From Verminephrobacter eiseniae EF01-2 (lineage in GTDB: Bacteria > Pseudomonadota > Gammaproteobacteria > Burkholderiales > Burkholderiaceae_C), in contig NC_008786.1 in the NCBI RefSeq assembly GCF_000015565.1, forward strand, positions 3,348,001 to 3,412,000: a stretch of 64,000 nt of DNA, in the 5' to 3' direction. Shown here one piece after another: positions 1 through 11,946 of the stretch. The notes under the pieces were generated by a model. That model saw only the letters and a list, made by a program, of their open reading frames with translations. It was not told the DNA's origin and did no database searches. The translations under genes and the position numbers were made by a program. How positions within the stretch are numbered: position 1 is the first letter of the stretch; each line of letters starts with the position of its first letter.

Positions 1-622
1 GAACGGCGCCGATGATGAAGGTGGCCGAGATCACCATGTCGGGCTTGACACCCATCAGCGCGGCCACGCGGGGGTTTTCTGCCGTGGCCCGCATGGCGCG
101 GCCCAGGTTGGTGTGGTTCACCAGGTACATCAAAGAGGCCAGCGCCAGCACCGTCACGCCCAGGATCAGGATCTGCGTCGGGGTGATGTAGGCGCCGCCA
201 ATCTCGAACGGGGTGCTGGGCAGCAGCGTCGGATAGGACTTGTAGTTGGGCTTCCAGATGATCATCGCCAGCGTCTGCAACAGGATCGACATGCCGATGG
301 CGGTGATCAGCGGGGCCAGCCGCGGGCTGTTGCGCAGGGGCCGGTAGGCGACTTTTTCGATCGTGAAGTTCAGCGCTGCCGCCACCGTGGCGGCGCTGAT
401 GGTGGCCAGCAGCAACAGTACCCAACCCGGTGCCATGGGCAGCGCCGCCTGCATCATGCCGATGCAGCTCCAACTGGTCAGGGCGCCGATCATCAGCACC
501 TCGCCGTGGGCAAAATTGATCAGTTGGATGATGCCGTACACCATGGTGTAGCCCAGGGCTATCAAGGCGTACATGCTGCCAAGGACTAGACCGTTGATGA
601 TCTGCTGCAGCAAGATGTCCAT
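1..622 (-). CDS. livH: Branched-chain amino acid ABC transporter permease LivH (3' end outside window)
   Basis: An inner-membrane permease of the LivH family, which with LivM forms the membrane channel of the Leu/Ile/Val (or related amide/urea) ABC importer. About 207 residues are visible. The start is the ATG at 620-622, opening MDILLQQIINGLVLGSMYAL, a typical LivH N-terminus, followed by the family landmark LINFAHGE near residue 35. Long hydrophobic segments alternate with short loops. The gene reads towards the window edge and is cut at base 1, so the rest of the transporter should lie to the left. The open frame on the opposite strand here is antisense coding bias. Which substrate it imports cannot be told from this part. 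Confidence 0.93.
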   Translation of the reverse strand, partial: MDILLQQIINGLVLGSMYALIALGYTMVYGIIQLINFAHGEVLMIGALTSWSCIGMMQAALPMAPGWVLLLLATISAATVAAALNFTIEKVAYRPLRNSPRLAPLITAIGMSILLQTLAMIIWKPNYKSYPTLLPSTPFEIGGAYITPTQILILGVTVLALASLMYLVNHTNLGRAMRATAENPRVAALMGVKPDMVISATFIIGAV

Positions 623-1066
623 AGAGAAGTCCTTTGTTGCTTTGTTGGTGTCGTGCCCCGCCTCACCCACATATTCACCCATATCCAGCCATCTGCCCGC
701 CCTGCCCATGCCCGTCCATGCCCCGCTGATGACCCGGCCGAGGTGCAGCCGATGCGGCCGCAGGCCCGGCTGTCAGTGCAACGGTCCCCCAAGCAAGAAA
801 CCCGCCAGACAATGCCACTGCAGGTGCTGCGGCGCGGGTTGGCGGGCGCCATTGTAGCGAGATCACCCCTGCGCACCCGTCCCATCCGGGCGGGGTTTTC
901 CCTTGGGTTCTGGCGCAGGCTACCGGGCCGCAGGCGGGCACGAGGCAGCACCCACGGGTGCGTGGGATGCCATCATTTCGATGGCATCAGGCGATTTGTC
1001 CATCAGCGGCCATGGCCCCCATGGCCGCCATCGCCGTTGGATCACCCCTGGGCCATCCCCGGGCCA
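623..1066. other. Intergenic region between livH and ppa
   Basis: About 440 bases upstream of livH and downstream of ppa, both on the minus strand. I see no convincing gene, RNA or strong terminator. It presumably holds the livH promoter, but no clear -35/-10 pair stands out. The frames that cross it have the Arg/Ala/Pro-rich composition of non-coding GC-rich DNA. Confidence 0.5.
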
Positions 1067-1603
1067 TCAGGTCTTGCCGTGTTTGAATCGGGCGATGCCG
1101 TCGGCGATTTCCTTGCGCGCGGCGTCGAGTCCTTCCCAGCCCAGCACCTTGACCCATTTGCCCGCTTCCAGATCCTTGTAATGCTCGAAGAAATGGCTGA
1201 TCGCCTTCAGCCGCATCGGGTTCACGTCCTGCACCTTTTGCCAGTGGGTGTACATGGGCAGCACCTTGTCGGTGGGCACGGCCAGCACCTTGCCGTCGAT
1301 GCCGGCTTCGTCTTCCATCATCAACAGGCCGATCGGGCGGCAAGGCACGACCACGCCGGGGAACAGCGGGTATGGGGTGATCACCAGCGCATCGACCGGG
1401 TCGCCGTCGCCCGACAGCGTCTGCGGCACATAGCCGTAGTTGGTCGGGTAGTGCATGGCCGTGGTCATGAAGCGGTCGACAAAGATGGCGCCCGATTCCT
1501 TGTCGACTTCGTACTTGATCGGGTCGGCGTTCATCGGGATTTCGATGACGACGTTGAAAGTCTCGGGAGCGTTCTTGCCGGGGGTCACGTTGTTGAGGGA
1601 CAT
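1067..1603 (-). CDS. ppa: Soluble inorganic pyrophosphatase (family I)
   Basis: Cytoplasmic Mg-dependent enzyme that hydrolyses pyrophosphate to two phosphates, pulling nucleic-acid and other biosynthetic reactions forward. The 178-residue length is right for a bacterial family I enzyme. The metal-binding signature DGDPVDALV is present near residue 65, with the upstream block [15 protein letters not shown] and the downstream DEAGIDGK region that supply further active-site carboxylates. The gene is divergent from hppA, a membrane pyrophosphatase, across a 252-bp gap, so two different enzymes for the same substrate sit side by side. No defect is visible. Confidence 0.97.
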   Translation of the reverse strand: MSLNNVTPGKNAPETFNVVIEIPMNADPIKYEVDKESGAIFVDRFMTTAMHYPTNYGYVPQTLSGDGDPVDALVITPYPLFPGVVVPCRPIGLLMMEDEAGIDGKVLAVPTDKVLPMYTHWQKVQDVNPMRLKAISHFFEHYKDLEAGKWVKVLGWEGLDAARKEIADGIARFKHGKT

Positions 1604-1855
1604 GTCTTTGAAGCGTGGGTTGGAAAGCGGCCGCCCGCGCTGCCGGCCTGATGGGCGGCATCGGCAACATCGGGATTAACCCTGATTTTAGGCGCGGCCC
1701 CGCCGTCCGCCGGCGGGCGAACGGCGGTTTGGCTGTAAATTGGCCCGGTTGGCCAATCGGCCCTGCTTGGGGCAGGGCACGAGGAAGCAACGCAACGGGG
1801 CCACCACCGATGCGTTGGCGCCCCACCGTGCAACACCCCCCCCAAGGAGAACCCA

Positions 1856-3934
<2,079 letters not shown>

Positions 3935-4209
3935 TGTGCAACGCCGCCCCCCAGGCCGCCTGCGGCCGCGCGCCCCCGAACGGGCGACGGGGGGCGGCGC
4001 CAGCGGCTTGGCGCGGGCCGCGCCCGGCGCATGTGTCGCGGGGCACGCGCAGCGCCATGGCAAACCGGTGTGCTCCAGCGCCCGGCTGCCCGGCGCCTGC
4101 ACTTGAAACACAGCAAAAAAGATAGCTGTCGATGCAGCAAGAAATGCGCCAGGGGGCAGTTTTCTGCCAACACAAAACAGCGATCGGGTTCCGGGCAAAA
4201 TAGCGCCCC

Positions 4210-5643
4210 ATGCAACTGAACCATATCGCCAACGCCTGCGTGGCGTCCGTCTCGGGCCGCAGCATCGCGGTCATCGACCCGTCCGACGGCCAACCCTTCG
4301 ACGAAATCCAGCGCAGCAACGCCGACGACATCGATGCGGCGGTGCATGCGGCACGCCACTGCTACCGGACGGTATGGCAAAGGCTGGCCCCGGCCGAACG
4401 GGGCCGGCTGCTGCAACGGCTGTCGGTCAAAATCCTGGAACATGCCGACGAACTGACCGCGCTGGAGCAGCGCGACTGCGGCAAACCCACCCGGCAGGCG
4501 CGCGCCGATGCGACGGTACTGGCGCGCTACTTCGAGTTCTATGCCGGCGCCTGCGACAAACTGCATGGCGCCACCATCCCCTACACCGATGGCTACAGCG
4601 TGCTCACCTGGCGCGAACCCCATGGCGTCACCGGCCATGTGATCCCCTGGAATTACCCGATGCAAATCTTTGGCCGCAGCGTGGGCGGCGCGCTGGCAGC
4701 GGGCAATGTCTGCGTCGTCAAACCGGCCGAGGACGCCTGCCTGTCACTGCTGCGCGTGGCCCAATTGGCGACCGAAGCGGGCTTCCCACCGGGCGCGCTC
4801 AACATCGTCACCGGCTACGGCCATGAAGTCGGCGACGCGCTCGCCCGCCACCCGGACATCGCCCACCTGAGCTTCACCGGCAGCCCCAAGGTCGGCACGC
4901 TGATACAGCAAGCGGCCGCCGAGCGCCACTGCCCGGTGACGCTGGAACTGGGTGGCAAAAGCCCGCAGATCATCTTTGCCGATGCCGACCTCGACGCGGC
5001 CATCCCCGCCATCATCGCTGCCATCGTGCAAAACGCCGGCCAGACCTGCTCGGCCGGCGCGCGCGTGCTGATCGACACGCTGATTTATGAGCCCCTGCTC
5101 GAACGCCTGGGCCAAGCCTTTGAAAAACTGCGGGTCGGCCCCGCCGCGCTGGACCTGGACATGGGCCCGCTGATCCGCCAGACACAGCAGCAGCGCGTCT
5201 GGGACTTCCTGTCGGATGCGCAAGTGGCCGGCATCCCGATGGTGGCCCAGGGCATCGTCGTCGACGAAGCGCCCGAAACCGGCTACTACCAAGCCCCGAC
5301 CTTGCTGCGCGACGTGCCGGTGAACCACCGCCTGGCGCAAGAAGAAATCTTTGGCCCGGTGCTCTCGGCCATGGCCTTCCAGGACGAAGACCATGCGCTG
5401 GAACTGGCCAACGCCACACCATTCGGCCTGGTCGCGGGCCTCTGGACGCGCGACGGCGCGCGCCAACTGCGCATGGCCAAGCGCGTGCACAGCGGCCAGG
5501 TATTCATCAACAACTACGGCGCCGCAGGCGGAGTGGAACTACCGTTCGGCGGCGTCAAATCCAGCGGCTACGGGCGTGAAAAAGGCTTCGAGGCGCTGTA
5601 CGGCTTTACCACGCTCAAAACCGTGGCCATCAGACACGGATGA
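4210..5643 (+). CDS. NAD(P)-dependent aldehyde dehydrogenase
   Basis: Cytoplasmic oxidoreductase of the ALDH superfamily (477 residues) that oxidises an aldehyde to its acid. The nucleophile is Cys280 in the GQTCSAGAR motif and the general base is Glu246 in LELGGKSP. The nucleotide-binding VIPWNYP and FTGSPKVG blocks are present, and the C-terminus ends PFGGVKSSGYGREKG, a layout common in betaine-aldehyde and gamma-aminobutyraldehyde dehydrogenases. The substrate cannot be fixed from sequence. It lies 450 bases before a short-chain dehydrogenase on the same strand, so the two may act on one catabolic route, but the gap argues against a tight operon. Confidence 0.92.
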   Translation: MQLNHIANACVASVSGRSIAVIDPSDGQPFDEIQRSNADDIDAAVHAARHCYRTVWQRLAPAERGRLLQRLSVKILEHADELTALEQRDCGKPTRQARADATVLARYFEFYAGACDKLHGATIPYTDGYSVLTWREPHGVTGHVIPWNYPMQIFGRSVGGALAAGNVCVVKPAEDACLSLLRVAQLATEAGFPPGALNIVTGYGHEVGDALARHPDIAHLSFTGSPKVGTLIQQAAAERHCPVTLELGGKSPQIIFADADLDAAIPAIIAAIVQNAGQTCSAGARVLIDTLIYEPLLERLGQAFEKLRVGPAALDLDMGPLIRQTQQQRVWDFLSDAQVAGIPMVAQGIVVDEAPETGYYQAPTLLRDVPVNHRLAQEEIFGPVLSAMAFQDEDHALELANATPFGLVAGLWTRDGARQLRMAKRVHSGQVFINNYGAAGGVELPFGGVKSSGYGREKGFEALYGFTTLKTVAIRHG

Positions 5644-6094
5644 TGATCAGGCCCGGCGTCCGGCACCGCCTTGCACACCCCAAGACAATGCACCCGACAA
5701 TGCACCCCTGTCCCCATGCCCCTGAGCCACACCGTCCCGCCGCTTGCCGCATATCCGCCGGGCGCGCCCCACCAAGGCCATGAACGCAGCGATGGCCTGT
5801 GGGGCATCGAAGGCGAAGGTGAACTGCACGGCAGCAAAACCTGCGACGCCCCTGTGTTGCGCCATGCCACCGGCAGCGCAGGCAGTGTCAGCAGCGCAGG
5901 CAGCGCCAGAGACGATGGCCAGCAGCCCCCGCGCCGCCTGGGCCAGTGCATCGGGCGGGACTTCGACGGCAGCGGCGTGAAGGAGTTCTTCCCGCCGTTC
6001 TACGGCCGTGGCAGCGCAGGGACTGCACCTGCGGCAGCACAACGCCCGGCAGCGCTTGCCGCCGGCAAAACCGGATAAACCCAAGGAGACCTCC
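5644..6094. other. Intergenic region between the aldehyde dehydrogenase and SDR genes
   Basis: About 450 bases with no supported gene. Both strands have open frames, but they are rich in Pro, Arg and His on the plus strand and lack any recognisable domain. A short imperfect repeat of cagcgcaggcag type occurs near 5873-5910. The last 15 bases hold the ribosome site AAGGAGA of the SDR gene. It could be decayed coding DNA; I cannot identify a parent gene. Confidence 0.4.
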
Positions 6095-6856
6095 ATGCGC
6101 GTGCAAAACCAATCCATCATCGTCACCGGCGCCGGCAGCGGCATCGGCGAAGGCATCGCCAAACGCCTGGCCGCTGAAGGCGGCAAAGTCATCGTCAACG
6201 ACATCGATGCCGCCAGCGGCCAGCGCGTGGTGGCCGACATCACCGCCGCAGGCGGCACAGCCAGCTTCTTCCAGGCCGACATGACCCGCTCCGCCCAGGT
6301 CGAGGCCCTGATCGACGAAGCCCTGCGCCGCAACGGGCGGCTCGACGTGATGGTCAACAACGCCGGCTGGACACACCGCAACCGCCCCCTGCTCGAAGTC
6401 AGCGAAGACGAGTTCGACAAGGTCTACGCCATCAACGTGAAAAGCATCTACCTGAGCGCCATCCACGCCGTGCCGGCGATGCGCAAAGCCGGCGGCGGCA
6501 GCTTCATCAACATCGCCTCCACCGCCGGACTGCGCCCCCGCCCCGGACTGACCTGGTACAACGGCTCCAAGGGCGCCGTCATCACCACCAGCAAATCGAT
6601 GGCAGCCGAACTCGGCCCCGACAACATCCGCGTGAACTGCATCAACCCCGTGTTCAACCCCGACACCGGCCTGTCCGCCGATTTCGCCGGCGGCCCCGTC
6701 GACGAGACCCGCCGCGCCAAGTTCCTGGCCACCATCCCGCTGGGACGCTTTTCCACCGCACTCGACGTCGCCAACGCCGTGCTCTATCTGGCCAGCGCCG
6801 AAGCCGCGTTCATCAGCGGCGTGTGCCTCGAAGTGGACGGGGCACGCTGCGTTTGA
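6095..6856 (+). CDS. Short-chain dehydrogenase/reductase (SDR family)
   Basis: Classical SDR of 253 residues that uses NAD(P)(H) to oxidise an alcohol or reduce a ketone; FabG-like in sequence. The TGAGSGIG cofactor motif starts at residue 11, NNAG lies near residue 90, and the catalytic pair is Tyr155 and Lys159 (YNGSK), with Ser in the STAG block before it. I chose ATG 6095 because AAGGAGACCTCC sits just upstream. A frame extension back to 6008 exists but has no family similarity. The C-terminus ISGVCLEVDGARCV is a normal SDR end. The real substrate is unknown. Confidence 0.93.
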   Translation: MRVQNQSIIVTGAGSGIGEGIAKRLAAEGGKVIVNDIDAASGQRVVADITAAGGTASFFQADMTRSAQVEALIDEALRRNGRLDVMVNNAGWTHRNRPLLEVSEDEFDKVYAINVKSIYLSAIHAVPAMRKAGGGSFINIASTAGLRPRPGLTWYNGSKGAVITTSKSMAAELGPDNIRVNCINPVFNPDTGLSADFAGGPVDETRRAKFLATIPLGRFSTALDVANAVLYLASAEAAFISGVCLEVDGARCV

Positions 6857-6948
6857 TGGCTGTCGTCGGTATTTCGTAATCACTTCGGCCGCCGGAGCCG
6901 GGCCACGCCCCGGCCGCAAAGACAGAACGTAAACGAGGACAGAGCACG

Positions 6949-8511
<1,563 letters not shown>

Positions 8512-8541
8512 AAAACGCCAACACGCATTCGGGAGGCCGGC

Positions 8542-8961
8542 ATGGCGGAGTTGAATTTTGACGCGTTGAAGTTATCCATTGCCGCCTTGGAGCAAGGTTT
8601 GGAAGAACACGCCCAGTACCCGCAACTGCTTACCGTGAGGGATGGCGTGATTCAGCGTTTTGAGGTGGCCGTTGATATTTCTCAAAAACTGATCAGACGG
8701 GTGTTGCAAGAGGTTTATCAGATGGAGCCTGCGCGCATCGCCAAAAATGCCATGCGGGAAGCGGCTGGCATGGCGCTCATTGCCGATGCGGAACGCTGGA
8801 TCGGGCATGTCAATGCCAGAAACGAAACCTCGCATATCTACGATGCCAGCAAAGCCAATGCCATTTTTGAGCGCATACCCGGGTTCTTGCCCGATTCCAC
8901 CAGGCCGAAGACGGCCTCATCCGTGTGGATGTGCGCATGGACGGCGAAACGGCGTGGCTGA
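8542..8961 (+). CDS. HEPN-domain protein (nucleotidyltransferase substrate-binding type), 3'-truncated
   Basis: Small helical HEPN protein of the HI0074 type, the family that pairs with minimal nucleotidyltransferases (MNT) in toxin-antitoxin-like modules. The motif RNETSHIY (R-X4-H-X-Y) is intact near residue 94; Arg and His are the usual RNase residues of HEPN toxins and the Tyr is the AMPylation site in HepT/MntA systems. The family-like sequence stops after about residue 115 (IPGFLPD). The last 25 residues (STRPKTASSVWMCAW...) are out-of-frame translation of the rhuM fragment that follows. It therefore looks truncated by a recombination joint near 8898. A related but different full-length copy lies at 9192. 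Confidence 0.8.
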   Translation: MAELNFDALKLSIAALEQGLEEHAQYPQLLTVRDGVIQRFEVAVDISQKLIRRVLQEVYQMEPARIAKNAMREAAGMALIADAERWIGHVNARNETSHIYDASKANAIFERIPGFLPDSTRPKTASSVWMCAWTAKRRG

Positions 8962-9158
8962 CACAAGAACAGATCGCCCAATTGTTCGAGCGTGAACGCT
9001 CTGTCATCACCAAGCACGCCGGCAATGCGTTTGCCGAGGGTGAATTACCGGAAGAGGGCAATGTGCAAATTTTGCACATTGCCCTCTCCGACAAACCGGT
9101 GCGGCGATTGCAAAGAATTTCAAGGCACTGGATTTTTGATCATGGCCCAATGGCTTGA
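8901..9158 (+). pseudogene. RhuM-family gene fragment (N-terminal third only)
   Basis: In one frame this stretch reads QAEDGLIRVDVRMDGETAWL and continues TQEQIAQLFERERSVITKH, then GELPEEGNVQILHIALSDKPV to base 9101. This is the N-terminal DNA-binding-like part of RhuM proteins and resembles the intact RhuM at 11943 ([23 protein letters not shown]). After SDKPV, where RhuM proteins continue with FYNLD..ISVGYRV, the similarity ends, and 19 unrelated residues follow before a stop at 9158. There is no proper start; a GTG exists at 8925. Only about 70 of about 330 residues remain. It is fused out of frame to the end of the first HEPN gene. Confidence 0.75.
9054..9086. repeat. 33-bp near-perfect palindrome inside the rhuM fragment
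   Basis: Two perfect 16-base arms, GAGGGCAATGTGCAAA and its reverse complement, separated by a single T. It lies in the frame that encodes the conserved RhuM stretch EGNVQILHIAL, so at least part of the symmetry may be a by-product of that codon string. It could form a hairpin in the hsdM-hsdS transcript. Confidence 0.7.
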
Positions 9159-9191
9159 CGGTGCAATGGCAGAGACGATCAGGAGGCACAT

Positions 9192-9605
9192 ATGACAGAT
9201 AAGAATTTGAATATCACCCCTTTGCAAAATTCCATTTCTCGCCTGGAAGAAGCACTGGAGGTTTACCGAAACGATCCATCGAACACGCTGATTCGTGACG
9301 GTTTGATCCAGCGTTTTGAGTTCACTTACGAAGTGAGCCATAAAATGCTCAAGCGCTATCTGGAATGGGCATCCCCTACACCGGAACAATATGACAATGT
9401 GGACTTTCAAACGTTGATACGCAATGGCAATGAGCAAGGTTTGTTGCGCGGGGAGTGGGTAGATTGGAAAATGTATCGCGATATGCGCAGCAAGACGAGC
9501 CATGCTTATGATGAGCAACTCGCACTGACGGTAGTGAGCGGCATCCCTGCTTTTTTTGCTGAAGCACGACATTTGTACGAGCAACTCAAGATCAGGCTGT
9601 CATGA
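9192..9605 (+). CDS. HEPN-domain protein, partner of the MNT domain fused to HsdS
   Basis: Full-length 137-residue HI0074/HepT-like HEPN protein, mostly helical. It shares the IRDGLIQRFEF helix with the truncated copy at 8542. It carries RSKTSHAYDE (R-X4-H-X-Y) near residue 103: Arg and His are the expected RNase pair and the Tyr matches the AMPylated residue of HepT-type toxins. The start follows GGAGGCACAT. Its stop overlaps the start of the MNT-hsdS gene (ATGA, 9602-9605), the translational coupling typical of HEPN/MNT pairs. By family, the pair is toxin (HEPN, RNase) and antitoxin (MNT, adenylyltransferase); activity here is inferred. Confidence 0.9.
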   Translation: MTDKNLNITPLQNSISRLEEALEVYRNDPSNTLIRDGLIQRFEFTYEVSHKMLKRYLEWASPTPEQYDNVDFQTLIRNGNEQGLLRGEWVDWKMYRDMRSKTSHAYDEQLALTVVSGIPAFFAEARHLYEQLKIRLS

Positions 9606-11251
9606 AAGAATGCCCGTTGATTGATATTCGACCGGATCATTGGCGCATAGTCGAAGCAATCTTGAAAAAGCATGTTCCCCGGCACATGGTGTGGGCATTT
9701 GGCTCACGTGCCAAGTGGTCGGCCAAAGCCTATTCGGATCTGGATTTGGCCATCATCACGGAAAAGGCGTTGCCTTTAGCGGTGAGCGCCAGTTTGAGTG
9801 ATGATTTTTCTGAGTCCGATTTGCCCTACAAGGTGGATGTGGTGGATTGGGCAACGACGAGTGCAGCGTTTCGGGAGATTATTGAGCGGGATAGGGTGGT
9901 GGTGTGGGAGGGGCGTTCATCGACGAAAGGGGCGGCAGGTGAATGGGGCGAAATTCCGTTCTCGGAAGCAGTGCTCCTGAATCCAGCGACACCATTGGTA
10001 AAAGGTGTCATTTATCCGTTCGTCGAAATGTCTGCGATAGCGGTAGGCACGAGAGATGTGAAATGCTCGGAGTATCGAAACTTCTCTGGGGGAGGCTCAC
10101 GCTTCCAAGACCGCGATACTTTGATGGCCAGAATCACACCATGCCTTGAAAATGGCAAGCTGGCACGGTTTCAAGCGCCTGAAGGCGAACCTATTGGACA
10201 CGGCTCGACCGAGTTTATTGTAATTCGTGGAAAACCAAATGTCACGGATAACGACTACGCTTATTATTTGGCGATTTCTTCAGAAGTTCGTAAATTCGCC
10301 ATTTCCCAGATGACGGGAACGTCGGGGCGGCAACGCGTGCCCACTGATGCCCTTGGCAAAATCTCCGTTCTTCTTCCACCCCTCACCGAGCAAAAAGCCA
10401 TTGCCCACATCCTGGGCACGCTGGACGACAAAATCGCGTTGAACCGGCGGATGAACGCCACGCTGGAAGCAATCGCCCAGGTGCTATTCAAGTCGTGGTT
10501 TGTTGATTTCGACCCCGTGCGTGCCAAAATGGAAGGCCGCTGGCAGCGCGACCAGTCACTGCCTGGATTACCGGCAGATCTTTACGATCTATTTCCCGAA
10601 CGGCTAGTTGCTTCTGAGTTGGGGGAGATCCCGGAAGGGTGGGCGATTGGCAGTTTTTCTGAAGCTGTTGAAATTATTGGCGGCGGCACGCCTAAAACTT
10701 CGGTTAGTGAGTACTGGGGTGGCGACATTCCGTGGTTTTCTGTCGTGGACACGCCCCCCTCAAGTGATGTGTTTGTTGTTCAAACTGAAAAATCGATTAC
10801 CCGGTCTGGGTTGAATGGAAGTTCTGCACGAATGATTGCCAAGGGCACCACCATCATTTCTGCGCGCGGCACTGTTGGTAATTTGGGGATTGCTGGGCGC
10901 GACATGACATTCAATCAATCGTGCTATGCGTTGCGGGGTAAGAACGGATCTGGTGATTATTTCGTATTTCTTTCTGCGCAGTGCATGGTTGAACAGCTTA
11001 AGGTGATGGCACACGGTTCCGTGTTCTCGACCATTACACGCCAGACATTCGATGCCGTACGTTTCGTGCTACCGCCTGAACCTGTGCTTCAGCAATTCGA
11101 GCGAACTGCCACCAGCGTGTTCGATGCAATTTTCGGTAACGGCAACGATTCCCGCTCCCTCGCCAGACTGCGCGGCACCCTGCTACCCAAGCTAATTTCA
11201 GGTGAACTGCGCATACAAGATGCCGAGCGCATCGTCGGAGCGGCGGTATGA
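9602..11251 (+). CDS. hsdS: MNT nucleotidyltransferase domain fused to type I specificity subunit HsdS
   Basis: A 549-residue two-part protein. Residues 1-108 are a minimal nucleotidyltransferase: Gly34-Ser35, then Asp46-X-Asp48 (SDLDLAI), and a third acidic strand KVDVVDW with Asp79. These are the expected catalytic residues, and the end (IERDRVVVWEG) is a normal MNT end. Residues about 115-549 are HsdS: first target-recognition domain to about 255, central conserved region LPPLTEQKAIAHILGTLDDK with the following helices, a second recognition domain opening SELGEIPEGWAIGSFSEAVE, and the final conserved region ending LLPKLISGELRI. HsdS sets the DNA target of the restriction complex. No stop or frameshift separates the parts. 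The second recognition domain is visibly AT-richer than the flanks, as expected for an exchanged module. A four-base overlap (ATGA) couples it to the next gene. Confidence 0.92.
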   Translation: MKECPLIDIRPDHWRIVEAILKKHVPRHMVWAFGSRAKWSAKAYSDLDLAIITEKALPLAVSASLSDDFSESDLPYKVDVVDWATTSAAFREIIERDRVVVWEGRSSTKGAAGEWGEIPFSEAVLLNPATPLVKGVIYPFVEMSAIAVGTRDVKCSEYRNFSGGGSRFQDRDTLMARITPCLENGKLARFQAPEGEPIGHGSTEFIVIRGKPNVTDNDYAYYLAISSEVRKFAISQMTGTSGRQRVPTDALGKISVLLPPLTEQKAIAHILGTLDDKIALNRRMNATLEAIAQVLFKSWFVDFDPVRAKMEGRWQRDQSLPGLPADLYDLFPERLVASELGEIPEGWAIGSFSEAVEIIGGGTPKTSVSEYWGGDIPWFSVVDTPPSSDVFVVQTEKSITRSGLNGSSARMIAKGTTIISARGTVGNLGIAGRDMTFNQSCYALRGKNGSGDYFVFLSAQCMVEQLKVMAHGSVFSTITRQTFDAVRFVLPPEPVLQQFERTATSVFDAIFGNGNDSRSLARLRGTLLPKLISGELRIQDAERIVGAAV

Positions 11252-11946
11252 CTATGGACTGGTTTCCGGGCATTCGTGAAGAGAAATACGCCTCGGCGGG
11301 GATATCGAAGGCCAAAAAGCTCCGCGCCTTCTGGAAACTCGAACCCGACTACACCGTCGGCACGCTACTGCTCGCCTTGATTGATTACGACGCGTCACTC
11401 AATGCCGAGAAAACTGCCGAAGCAAAAGCTCTCGCCGATACGTGCCGCCAGATCGCCACGCGGCTCCTCGCAGGCAGTCCGAGTCTTAATCCGCTTAAGG
11501 AGCATACGAAGGTTCTAAACGCCAATCACCTCGCGAAGCAAATTCAGCGCTTGGAGGCTTCCGTCGAGACCGACCCAAGCCTTGCCATCGGAACTGCCAA
11601 GGAACTCATCGAGACCTGCTGCAAAACAATCCTTGCCGAGTGCGGCAAGCCAATATCGGGCACTCCCGATGTCTCGACGCTAACAAAGGAAACGCTCAAG
11701 GAGTTAAAGCTCGTTCCTGAAGGAGTCCCTGATGCAGCCAGGGGTGCGGACGTTATCAAGCGCCTCCTGAGCAACCTTGGAACTATCGGCAATGGCCTTG
11801 CCGAATTGCGCGGCCTTTACGGCACGGGCCATGGTAAGCATGGAAGCGCGACTGGGCTTGGCGTTCGCCATGCGAAGTTGGCGGTCGGAGCTGCAGCTAC
11901 GCTGACTGTCTTTCTGTTCGAGACTCACAAAGAGACAAAGCCATGA
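11248..11946 (+). CDS. Abortive-infection family protein (Abi-C C-terminal domain)
   Basis: A 232-residue soluble protein with no membrane segment. The C-terminal 70 residues (LSNLGTIGNGLAELRGLYGT, then GHGKHGSATGLGVRHAKLAV) match the Abi_C domain found at the end of many abortive-infection and restriction-associated proteins, with conserved LYGTGHG and RHA. The N-terminal half, including KLRAFWKLEPDYTVGTLLLA, is of the type often paired with that domain. It starts inside the end of hsdS (ATGA) and its own stop overlaps the start of the RhuM gene in the same way, so it is translated as part of the restriction operon. Its exact biochemical role is not known to me. Confidence 0.82.
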   Translation: MTMDWFPGIREEKYASAGISKAKKLRAFWKLEPDYTVGTLLLALIDYDASLNAEKTAEAKALADTCRQIATRLLAGSPSLNPLKEHTKVLNANHLAKQIQRLEASVETDPSLAIGTAKELIETCCKTILAECGKPISGTPDVSTLTKETLKELKLVPEGVPDAARGADVIKRLLSNLGTIGNGLAELRGLYGTGHGKHGSATGLGVRHAKLAVGAAATLTVFLFETHKETKP

